A stretch of 64,000 nucleotides of DNA from the NCBI RefSeq assembly GCF_002999335.1, contig NW_020312270.1:124001-188000 (forward strand), read 5' to 3'. A program made the position numbers and the translations under genes. Positions 33,701 to 44,600 of the stretch are shown piece by piece. The notes under the pieces are model-generated. The model was not told the DNA's origin, searched no databases, and saw only the letters and a program-made list of their open reading frames with translations. Position 1 is the stretch's first letter. Each line of letters begins with the position of its first letter. This DNA comes from Cyclospora cayetanensis (taxonomy: Eukaryota; Apicomplexa; Conoidasida; Eucoccidiorida; Eimeriidae).

Positions 33701-36700
33701 GCAGTTGGCGAATTTGTCGTATTTTGACCTCGTGAAGGTGCGCGGGTTCGTGGTGGTGGAGTGCAGAGGCTTCGAAAGGCTGCAAAAGAGATCTTTCTTT
33801 GGCGATGCTGCAGTGGGAGGGGGTCTCTTAGGCAGTGGGAGGGAGTCGCATGTGTGAGGCTGCCGAGCATGGACAGGGGAGGATGCCTGTGGGTGCTGCG
33901 TGCTTGGCTGGTGATGCAGCGCGTTGGACTGAAAAAGGAGCTGCCGCTCGTGGATCATGCCTCCTGCAAGTTTCCTCCCATCAAGAAGAATCTTTATGTT
34001 CAGGTTGGTGGCCGTCTGCCCCTGTCCCCTTGCGTTGCATGCGCTTTGTTCATGGGAAGCCTTTCTGGCAGCTTGGAGGTGCAGCCAGCGAGAAAGAGAG
34101 AGATATATTGAGCGATAAAGAGAGATCTAGATATATACGGATGGGGCAGCTGGGATGGGAGATTCCGAAGGCGGCAGACGCTTTTTTTCTAGATTGTCTA
34201 GCGAACTCTTGAGGGAAGGGGGCTGCAATATTCCGCTAATTCTCCCGTCGTTTGTAGTCTTCCGATTGCGCTGCTGAGCCCAAGTCCTCACCTTCTGGCT
34301 TTTTCGCGGCGATTCGTCGAAATATCAGGCACCTGTGTGAAGGCTAGTCGGTTGAGGGTGCCCTCCTGCCTGCCTCGAAACATGATGCCCATCAGTTCGG
34401 GGATGGATTTGTGTATGCACATGTTGTGTGTAGACTTGTGTGAATGTGGGTGTGTGTCTATATATGTTGGGTATGCATGTGGCATGTACATCTATATATG
34501 TGTTTGTGTGTGTGTGCGTTTGTGAATGTGTTGTGTATGTATGTGTATTGTGCATGTGTATCTTTATCTGTGTTGTGCAGGTGTGTATTTATCTGCATTG
34601 TGCATGTGTATATTTATGTGTTGTGTATTTATCTGTATTGTGTATGTGTATATTTATGTGTTGTGCATGTGTATATTTATCTCTTGTGTATGTGTATATT
34701 TATCTCTTGTGCATGTGAATATTTATCTCTTGTGCATGTGTATATCAGTATTGTGTATGTACTGATGTGTGTATGTGCTGTATGTGGCTCTATGTGTTGT
34801 GTCTGTATGTGTTGTATGTGTCTGTATGTGTTGTAAATATGTATGTCTGTGTGTGTGTGTGTGTGTCTGTGCTTGTGTTTATGGGCGTGGCGTAGGTAAA
34901 GGAGCTGACGGATCTGAAAGACCACGAAGTCGAGGCTCTACGCAAAACAAATGGGAACATAAAGGTGCATGCAACCACCAGAGAGCAGCGAAGTGCTGCT
35001 TATTGCTTGTTATTGTTTGGGGGGGCAGAGAGCAGCGAAGTGTTGCTGCTCTGGACAGGCTTGGGAAGCGGCTAGAGGACGCGCCAGTGGTGTTGGTTAG
35101 AGGGGAGGCGAAGGGAAATTGATTTTTCTTTGTAGGGGTGGGGGCTTATTGCGCTGTGGAGTTTGTGTTTCTGGCGACACGCATAGGTGGCCTCTGTGTG
35201 TGTGTGAGGCATTTCTTAGGTTCGGGGGAAACAGTGTCCTCGTCCTGTCAGTGCATTTCACCAGTGTGGGCTGCCGGAGAAGGTTCTTAGAGTGCGTTTG
35301 TTTGTAGCCTTGCCATCTCTTCTAGAAGACTGTCGTGCTCGCTGCGTCTTTCCCTCGAGCCGCCTTCCTGCCGTTTTTCACTGCGCAAGCTGGAGGGCGT
35401 CTCAATCCTGAGAGGCGGGAAGGCTGGCGCGGAAGGCGGATGCGTTTGAATTGAACGGCTGTAGAGACAGTTGCTTTTGCGTTGCACTGCGTGTGGTTCG
35501 CGTTGTGCAGCACCTGGAAATGCGGGGGTTCGAAAAGCCGTTCCCCGTACAGAGTCAGTGCATGCCTATTTTGATGTGTGGGAGAGATCTCATAGCTGTG
35601 GCGGAGACGGGCAGCGGCAAGACTCTTGCTTACACCCTGCCCCTGGTGCGGCACGTGCTGAGTGTTAAGCGGCAGTACAAGGATTACTTGGCTAAACAAA
35701 AGGAAGAGAAGCTGCAGCAGCAGCAGCAGCAGGAGCTCGTCGACGCTGCAGCTGACGGGGACGCCAACCGCGTCACCTCTACCCCCGATTCCGCAGCCGC
35801 TGCTGCCGAATCGAAGGGCAAGCCACGTGGAAGGCAGAACGCACAGGACGGAGATGATCAGGACCGCGATAGATTCAGGAAAAATGAGAAAGGCGAGAGG
35901 ATGCTCATTTACGGAAATTTTAAGGAAGGCATGATCGGCCTGGTAAGCGTTTTTATAGCATGCAGGCTTATTGTTCTCTATCTAGCTCTATCTATCTCGC
36001 ATTCTTCGGGCAAGCATCCACGTGCTGTCTAATACTGCGGATGTGATGCTCGCATGCAAGAAGGAGACAAGCGGCTGCAAGGGAACGGTTTCCTGGGTAG
36101 TGAGGAGTGGCCTTGAGGGAGCCTCATGTGCGCTGCCTTCCAGGTTGCCTTCCGTTGTGTGTAAAATATCTCCGTATTTTTTAGGTGATCGCCCCCACGC
36201 GAGAATTGTCGCTCCAGATTTCAAAAGAAGTTTCGCGGCTGTGCAAGCTGGTGGATCTGAACGTGGCCTCCCTGTATGGAGGTGCAGGCATCGGAGGGTA
36301 AGACGCCCCTTTGCTGAGGAATGTGTGTTGCATATATATAAGTATATATATATATATATATGCGCTGCTCGCATCATCGTCTGCTCACTCTCGCTGCTCC
36401 CTTCTCCACTCCCCTCTTGCTTTTCCCCTCTTTCTTTCCTCTCTGGCTCCCTGGCTTGGAGCATGCAACCCTGTCTCGCATTGCACGTGCTCCCCGGGGA
36501 AGGCCGTGCGAGAGCAGCCTCGCCTCCCCCAGTCCCTACTTCTCTCATGTCGGAGTTTCTCGCACGCTTCTCTGGCTGCTCATTGCTGCGTGGGAATAGA
36601 TGCTGCCCGTTGTTGCGTTGCTGCTTGGAAGCGTGCGCCCTTCCCGCCCCCCGAAAAGCCGCACATCCGTTTCCTGGCCGCCTTTCGCACGAAGCAAAGC

Positions 36701-38412
36701 GGCGCTTCTTCGTTAGAGCTGTGTTGCCTAGGCCTCACTTTTTCTGCTGTCTAAATTTCACATTCTTCGGCAGTCTGCGACTTTCATTCTCCTGCAGTCA
36801 GCTCGGGCAGATCCGCCGGGGTGTCGATGTTGTTGTGGGAACGCCGGGGCGCCTTATCGACGTTTTGACTCTTAACTCGTGCAAATTTACGAGCTTGAAG
36901 GTATGTTAGGCGGCATTTATATATACATATACGCATATACACATGTACATATATATATATATATACATATACACTCACTCACTCAGAAAGACAGAGAGGG
37001 AGAGAGAAACCAACGCGCGCGAGAGAGGGCTTAACGAGCTGCTGCGTATTGGGTTGTGCGTATTTTGTGCAGTCGTAATATTCGTTGCCTTTGTGCTACT
37101 GCCCTGCGTATCTCACGTCTCCTCTCATCGCTTTGCCGCGAGAGGATTTATACGGGCGTGCTGATTATCTGCGCGCGCTTGTGTTATGTGTGGATGTATG
37201 TGTGGATGTAAGTGTTTATGTGTGGATGTATGTGTTTATGTGTGGATGTATGTGTTTATGTGTGAATGTATGTGTTTATGTGTGAATGTATGTGTTTATG
37301 TGTGAATATATGTGTTTATGTGTGAATATATGTGTTTATGTGTGTGTGGGGTGCCATGTGTGTCGCGCAGCGTGTCACCTTTGTTGTGCTTGACGAGGCG
37401 GACCGAATGTTTGATTACGGCTTCGAGCCGCAGATCTCGTCAATCCTGAGAAGCACCCGCCTCGACAGGCAGACGTGTCTGTTTTCTGCTACGTTTCCCT
37501 CGCATATCGAATGTGTGTCCCCACTAAGCCTTCTGCCTTTCGTGGAGGAAAAGTTGGGGAGCTAGTACAGAAGGCAGGGGTGTCGGATGAGGGCGGGGGA
37601 GGAGGGGTAGCGGCCTGCTTCTTTTACCGTTACTTTTTACAAAATAGGAAAGCATGTTTTTTTGCGCGACTAAGTTCTCGCCGCTTGCCGCGTGTGTGCA
37701 ATCAATTTGGGGTGCCTCAGCGCTTGCTCGCCGGATCCTCTACAAGCCAATTGAAGTTGTCGTTGGCGAGAAGGGCCGTACAGCTGCCAAGGTGCAGCAG
37801 TACGTTGAAGTCATGGATGAAGAACGCAAGTTCTACAGGTAATGTATCTTCCCGAGTCTGCACACATGACAAGGAGCTTTTGAGGCCCTCTATTTGTGCG
37901 TGTAGCCCAAGAAAGGGGTTTCCTTCCCTGTTCAAGGATTAAAGGCTTGCGAAGGGCGAATGTCTCCTGTTTCATACACGCGGCCAGTGTTATTATTGCA
38001 TGCACGAGGGCTAGGAGGACGGATGCGCAGCCTGTTCGAGAGGCACGAGACAGGGGGAGAAGACCGCGGGGTGTCGTGTACGGCACTGTGTAGGTGGTGG
38101 TGTGTGTGTTTCCGTGTTTTTGCAACGGGACGAAATGGTGTGTGTTGCTTGCTGATATGCAGGCTGCTGCAACTGCTTGGAGACTGGCAGGACTATGGCT
38201 CGATCATCATTTTCGTAAACAAGCAGATCGAGGCTGACGAGCTGTTTGCGGAGCTTTTGAAGGTCAGTCCGCCTAGTCCTCAGTTTCCTGCTGTATCGCT
38301 GCCTGAAGCATTGTCTCGTCTTGTTTCGTTCGTTCGTGACATCGATGGGCAAACACAGGCCTGCGTATGCCTAGGGGGGAGTGCTGATGCCTTCGAAGCT
38401 CTGTGTGTGAGT

Positions 38413-38443
<31 letters not shown>

Positions 38444-40368
38444 CGTACAAGCCGAAGAGGCTTTTTTGACGTATATGCTCGGCTTCCGGGGTGTTGCCTC
38501 TCCCTGTTCAGTGTCCTTTCTCGCCTGTCCTTTTGATGCGCATCCTTCGATCACAACGTTTCTTCGCACAACTGCCGCCTTTTGAATATCCCGCTTGCTC
38601 CCGCGTTGCCGTGTCTGTCGAAATGCTTTCAGTACGGATACCAGGCCCTTGTTCTTCATGGAGGGCAAGACCAAACGGACCGGGAATTCACAATCCAGGA
38701 GTTCAAAGTAAGGGTGCTTGCGTGATTTAAGGTTTTCAATGGCCCCTTCCTTTCGAGCAAAACTGCCTGCCTCCTGCGGCTCGGTGCTGCCCGGCACGGC
38801 ACCCGCGAAGCGAGTTGCTTTCGGTGCAGCATTACAAGCAGGGGCTATCGATTCCAGACGCAGCATTCGCCTAGTGTCTCCTTTTCTAGTTGTGTGTGCA
38901 TATGTACATACATATTTACATATACACATTTTCACATTGGCACGTATCAATATATATATATATATATATATCTATATATATATATATATATACATATATG
39001 TATATACATGTGCATATATATATGTATAGAGGATTCGAAACATTTTTCGCGCCTGAATCGCATGAATTTTCTTGTTTTTTCGTTCTGGGGCGATCTTTGT
39101 TTGCTGTTTAGGATGGCACAAAAACACTCTTAATCGCGACTAGTGTAGCGGCCCGAGGCCTTGACGTTCCTTCTGTGGTTCTGGTAATCAATTACTGCTG
39201 CCCTTCGCATATTGAAGACTACGTGCACCGGATCGGGCGCACAGGGAGGGCGGGCAACATTGGAGTTTCTTACACGTTTATAACGCCTCAGGAAGCAGAC
39301 AAGGCGGAGGAGCTCGAAGGGGTAAAGATGTGCTCTAGTCTTTTCTCTAGTTTACGGCCTTTCTTCGCGCGTGACCTAGTCTTGCCCGCGCTGTTCTTCT
39401 GCGGCTAGCGGAGCTTTCTCTTCGCCTACAGATGCCCCCTTCCTTGTTTTCTACTCGATTTTCGCCGCGTTGCCTACCCCGTAGCGTCGGCCTGTGCAGG
39501 GGCAAGCCAAGGAAGGGGAAGGAAGTGCCATGAAGCGTTTTTTTTCGTGATTTTTCTGAACTTTTGTGCTCGACAGTCTGCGGCTGCTCTCCATTATTTC
39601 TCTCAGGCTCTCATCCAGTCCGGTCAGACGGTGCCCCCTGCCTTGGCAGCTCTCAGTTCGGAGTTTCGCGTGCAGTGCAACATGGGCCTGGCGCAGAGGA
39701 AGAAACGGGGGGGATTCGGAGGTAAGGGATTTACGTTTTCTGTCACGGAGAGGAGCCGGCAGCAGCAGCAGATGCAGCAGGCCAAGAAGGAACTTTCGGG
39801 GGCGAACGACTTTGACGAAGTTGAAGAAGTCGAGCTGCTGCTACAGCGGGACGATTTCGCGCCTCCCCCTAACGTCCCCCAAACCCCACTCGCACTCACG
39901 AACACCATGTCTACAATGGATGCAGCAATGGCTGCTGCTGCTGCTGCTGCCGCTGCGCGAGGTGGCGGAGCCGGAACGTCTTCTGGCTCCCTGCAGTCCG
40001 CCGTCGAAGCAGCTGCTGCAAAGGCTGCCTTGCTGGCGAAACACCAGCTGGTGGGAACCGACTCCGTCATGCAGCCACGCAGCTCCACTGAGGCTGTTGC
40101 CCGCGTTAAACTCGTTGCCAAAATCCTGAAGCTTCAAGACACAGAACTCGCAAAGCGCCCGCCTCCTACACCACCTCCTGCCCCTCCCGGCTTGCCACCT
40201 CCAGGCAGCGAAAAGACGAAGCTAACAATCGATCAGCAGGTGCTTTAGGCCAACCACTTGCACAACTGCTCTAAACGCCCTAGTAGTGCTGCTCTCTTGC
40301 ATGTGGCTGCCATTCCTCCATTCTGCCGGCAGCCCGAACAGTGAGTGCGGGTTGACGCGTGATATGTA

Positions 40369-40401
<33 letters not shown>

Positions 40402-42299
40402 ATATATCGGGACATGCGTGCTCTAGGGCTGCGGTGCAAAGGTCGTTGTATTGAATTTTGTAAATAGGGGGTTACCGTCATGGTGTGTTGCTGTTGAATG
40501 GCCAGCTGGCCGATTTGATGTGTCATTCGATACATAGATGTACCCTTGGCATATTTAGAATGTTTGACCCTTTCCATGAGACCTGTTGGAGTGTCTTCAC
40601 CCTCATGTCAGCTTGGTGCATCTCTTCGTGTGGCCTGCAACTTAGTTTCTTTGTACATGTTTTTGCCCAGCAGCTGATCAGGCGGATCTGTTTAGCGCAT
40701 TTTCTTAATGTGGGGATTGCATGGAGGTGTAAAACATCCTGTTGAGGTTGGTGTGCTGGCGAATGTAGTAACTCGGCTGGGCTCTTTGGCAAGGGCCTTT
40801 TTGACGTGTGGAATTTGACTGAGTGTCTGCTGCATTATTTGAAATCGTCCGATCACTGCATTTATCTCCAGGCGCCTTGTTTCCATGCAAACTCAGGTGG
40901 AGCTCATGCTGCAACAAGCACTGAAAGGCCTTCCGGAGGCAGACAGAGGGCAGTACAAAGAGAAGCTGCGCGACGCATACAAGAAGCACTTGTCACCGCG
41001 TCCCAAAGTTCAGCAGAAGGTTGCGCCGGGCATGCAGCTAGCGTTAGCGAGCTCTGTTACAGGACAGGCAATTCCAACGGAGAAAGACCCTTTCATCGAG
41101 GCGGCCGCGGAAGCGCTGTCTATTCTCAAACAGGGCACCACTGCAAGTTCGACTCAGCTACAGGCGGCTCTGGACAAGATCAAGGCATTTTCTGTACGCT
41201 TTATTAGCTGTAACTCGGTGTAGATATGTATATATATATATATATTGCTCGTCTGCTTGTGTAACATCGTCGTATGGGTACAGACACACCTGCCTTGTAG
41301 CATACCGATCATTAGTTGACTGGCAGCTCATTAAAGTGAGTAGGAAAGGGTCGAGGGCTGAAATGCTTCGAAAGACTAGTGCCTAGGCAGTGCAGCGCCT
41401 CGTGGTTGACTCTATGATGGAGTTCTGCTGCAGGACTCGGGAGAACTGGCGGCAGCTATCAGCAGTGTGTCGGCACCCTCTAATCCAACGCTAGGCAAGG
41501 TCCCTGGGCTTTCGGAAAAGGGCTTTGTCTGCCCGGAGACAGGGAACTTTGTTGATGAACTTGAAATCAACGATTACCCACAAGTGGCGCGCTACAAACT
41601 TACACAGAAGGTCAGTTGCCTGTGGTTGTGTAGCTACTAGTGCAGTTGTCTACAGGATGTTTCTTTGTTGCCCGACAGCGACTTGTATTGGGGTTGCGCT
41701 TACCCCCGCAAATACTGATGAGCTTTTTGTGCCGTGTAACTCGCTGGCTCATGAGTTGCCCGCCCAATCTGCCTTCGATAAAGCGTGCTGTGCGATTGGA
41801 GTGTAATCACGCATGCTGAGAAGTTTTAAAAGTGCTTGCTTATCGTCTGTGTGGTATAGGAGTTAATGTCGCGCATCATGGAGGAAACGGGGGCAGTGCT
41901 GTACGTGAAAGGGCAGCATGTGGAGCCGGCACTTAAACACCGCACACAGCTGGCCCCTGGGGTTAAGTTTTTGCATGTGGAAATCATAGCCCCAACGCCC
42001 ATTCAAGTCCAGAGAGCCAGGTTCGTATTTTTTACACCACCCGGGGGCGCACAGAATCGATGGTTTGCTCAGATGGCAGCTTACTGCTGGGGGAGTGTTA
42101 CGTGCTGTTCAAAGTCCTAACTGTGCGGAAAATATTCCTTAACACAAGAGGAGTCAATCTTCCTAAAACGGCTGCCGTCTCTGTTACCCTGATGTGACGC
42201 AGGCATGCGGTGTATGAGTTGGTCGAGTCTATTGCCTTAAAGTCGCTCAATCTGACAGCAACTCAGCGCCAGTCAGTGGGGCGTTATTCGGTTGTCTAG
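30770..42299 (+). CDS. PRP5: DEAD-box splicing helicase PRP5/DDX46
   Basis: Eighteen exons: 30770-32602, 32877-33737, 33920-34003, 34896-34964, 35220-35291, 35511-35942, 36185-36297, 36798-36900, 37371-37512, 37721-37838, 38163-38262, 38633-38707, 39112-39321, 39577-40239, 40897-41193, 41434-41610, 41860-42020, 42203-42299; all phases agree (about 1868 residues). Prp5 remodels U2 snRNP at the branch site during pre-spliceosome assembly. Seen in order: RS-rich N-terminus with ERQRE-type repeats; [13 protein letters not shown], a Prp5 hallmark; [28 protein letters not shown]; the Q-motif region ([18 protein letters not shown]); [41 protein letters not shown]; and the C-terminal [14 protein letters not shown] module ending GRYSVV. 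A roughly 70-residue Gln/Asp/Arg-rich insertion sits between motifs I and Ia. Nuclear. Long Ser, Ala and Gln runs pad the N-terminus. Confidence 0.95.
33153..33202. repeat. Perfect 50-bp palindrome inside a PRP5 exon
   Basis: Two 25-base arms with no spacer, centred on CAGCAG/CTGCTG at 33177/33178. The left arm begins GAGTCAGAGGAAACACAAGC and the right arm is its exact reverse complement. It lies in the second exon and is translated as [17 protein letters not shown]. Because it is symmetrical, the opposite strand encodes the same peptide. Confidence 0.97.
34435..34875. repeat. TG-rich degenerate microsatellite in PRP5 intron 3
   Basis: About 440 bases built from variants of TGTGTATTTATCT and TGTGCATGTG, ending in a pure (TG) run near 34850-34867. 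It lies between the exons ending at 34003 and starting at 34896. The open frames through it are repeat translations. Confidence 0.9.
36336..36972. repeat. (TA)n tracts flanking a PRP5 exon
   Basis: AT/TA dinucleotide runs at about 36336-36361 (intron 7) and 36905-36972 (intron 8), on either side of the exon 36798-36900. Confidence 0.85.
37190..37350. repeat. 20-bp minisatellite in PRP5 intron 8
   Basis: About eight tandem copies of a unit reading TGTGTTTATGTGTGRATRTA, with drift from GGATGTA to GAATGTA to GAATATA along the array. It ends 20 to 30 bases before the acceptor of the DEAD-motif exon (37371). Confidence 0.9.
38404..38447. repeat. (CTGC)n tetranucleotide run in PRP5 intron 11
   Basis: Eight or nine tandem copies of TGCC/GCCT between the exons ending at 38262 and starting at 38633. 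Confidence 0.9.
38948..39030. repeat. (TA)n tract in PRP5 intron 12
   Basis: A long TA-dinucleotide run with few interruptions, between the exons ending at 38707 and starting at 39112. Confidence 0.92.
40366..40409. repeat. (TA)n tract in PRP5 intron 14
   Basis: A TA-dinucleotide run with TTTA interruptions, between the exons ending at 40239 and starting at 40897. A shorter copy lies at 41226-41246 in the next intron. Confidence 0.9.
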
Positions 42300-44600
42300 A
42301 GGCTTTCGATGGTTGCTATTTGTATATTTGGCGCATCTTTTGCTGGCTGCTCACAAATTGGTTGACTCGTATGAGCATCCAATCGCAGCCCCGAATTCAA
42401 TGCTGCAGCACCCCAACCTAACAGAACAGCGTCTTGCGTATAGCGAAGCATTACGGCTGCTCATGCCATTGTCGGCGGTGTCTGCTGCGTCATGTCGGAG
42501 CGTTGCTTTCATTGCAAACGAGATGCAAAGCACAGCTGGCCTAACTTTTGCGGCGTGTTCGCACATGCAATTTCCTTGCAGCAGATATGTTTACTCGCCT
42601 ACATTGATGGTACGGCTATTTCAGATGGGCTGGTTTTCCACGAGCGTGGCGGACCGAAGCTAGGGAACGTGCTTGTAGAGGCTATGCTCTGCCTGGGCTT
42701 TAAACCACACTTCCAAGTCTAGGGCTTCCTGATGCATGAGTGGTATCTCTAACAATGAACGTCCATTGCAGCTTGTGGTAATCGACAAGTTAGGCGCCGA
42801 GCGCTAGCACATGAGTGGCGTATGGAGAAAACGCACGATCATAGTTGCCGTAGAGGCGTTTTGCGGTGCACAGTTGTGCCCCACGGGATACTTTACTGGT
42901 CCTTCTGCTGGAATTCACCCGATGCAGGCTAGGCGAAATCCGAAGGTCTCACCAGACTCGATCTGCCATTACCGAACCGGGTTGCTTTAAGCAGAATGCA
43001 GGCTGAGGGATGGCTTTCCGATTCGGCTATCAGCGGGAAAAGTGGAGCGTGCTAGCGTCTTCTGCCACCGCTGGATATCATCGTATGTCTCACGAGGTGT
43101 GCTGCTCCGTGGGACGCTGCAGGAAACTCCACGTGCCTAAAATCGGAGGCCACGGCCCTTTCTTTGCGTGCTTTACGAGCGCCTGTGAGTTGTGGATGCT
43201 CCCCTTTCTAGTAGAGTTGCCTGTGTAGCGGTTGCCGGTGAAAAAAGAAGTTAACTTATTTGCGTAGAACTTCATTGGAATCTGGCGAATTTTGGAAAAT
43301 AAAGTTTCCATTTAGCAGCAAAATAGAATACCTCGGTACAGCATATTTTTCCTGTTTTTGTTGTAGTTAATTTTGGGCATGATGAAAGGCAACAGTGTTG
43401 TATTCACCTCGGAGTTTCTCGGAGTGAGGTTCACTTCTTTGTGGGCATAGAGGGACACGTTTACTTCAAAGTCTCACTTATCAAAAGCAGGCTGTCTATC
43501 AATCTTCTTTATGGGGACTTATCAAAGCTGCCGCATACCCGAGACTTTCGGGGTTGATACTAAGTAGCGCGCCAGACATTTCAAATTGGAGGAACGCACA
43601 CTCTGTTGCAAAACCAACAGCCCTAACTAAAAGCGAGGTAAAAAGCAATATTAGTAACGCATTTTACCTTTTTTATCTATTTAAACCCAGTAGAGGACCT
43701 TGACAATGCTTCTCAAGCCTCTTGGCACGGACTCTTGACCCCCACAAGGGTCACTTCTACACTGGACGCAGTGCCGTTCAACGACCTTCGAAGACTATGA
43801 ACCATCTTATTGCCCTGACTTGTGCAAAACAAGAAAAGTGTACGAATAAGACAGCAAATTTTGAATCACGCTGCATCTTTGTCAATTTTGTACGCCATGG
43901 CATTGCGATGGCATCGGAGTAGATATATGTAGCAGCTTGATGGATTTCTGTAGCTGTGCAGCTCATGGTCCTGCATTTCCTTCACATTCATCGTCTTGTC
44001 AAATTTACGTTTTCCCAAGACAATCATGGTCCTGAAGGTCATTACTAGGAAGGCGTTGCTGTGGCTCTCTTACCAGAGCTGAGTGCCAGTCCATAACCCC
44101 CTAGTAATATACTTCATGCACAAATGATGTTTGAATCACCGAACTGCAACCCATGCCGGCATCGTGAATCCACACTTTTAAGATGTACTCCCTAATACGT
44201 TTTACATTGAACCGGTCTCAAAGACATTACCTATACACAATGGCGTGCAGCGCGTAACCCTCTTGAGTGGGAGGAGAGGTACCCTTTGTTCAAAACCCCA
44301 TTGCTACAAAGTGCCTCACTGCGCGCCTCCCGGATTTATGCCAGTGGATGCATACAAGTTTATGTAGCTAGTTTTGATTCCCGAGCCTCATCTGCAAAAA
44401 ACAAGCGGCATTCAATGCGTTGTTCGATAGGATCACCGATCTCTTGCGTGCTGAAATGGTGAACTAAAATGCAGGCACATGGGTGCTTTTGTCTGCACTC
44501 CTATTCATAGTCGTCTTCGCATTAAGAAGCTTTCTCGCTACTCTGCAATAACTGATATCTAGTCATAGAGGCAAACAGAGTTCACTGCACTTTCACACCC
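42300..44600. other. 2.3-kb gene-poor stretch
   Basis: This lies between the PRP5 stop and the ion-channel start, both on the plus strand. The first 400 bases stay fairly open in one frame after the PRP5 stop, but without motif. The remainder is AT-richer and has only short frames. It should include the promoter of the channel gene. Confidence 0.4.

Noticed and set aside
34440..34836. Open frames of 80-130 codons rich in Cys, Tyr and Val
   Set aside because: Translations of the TG-rich intronic repeat.
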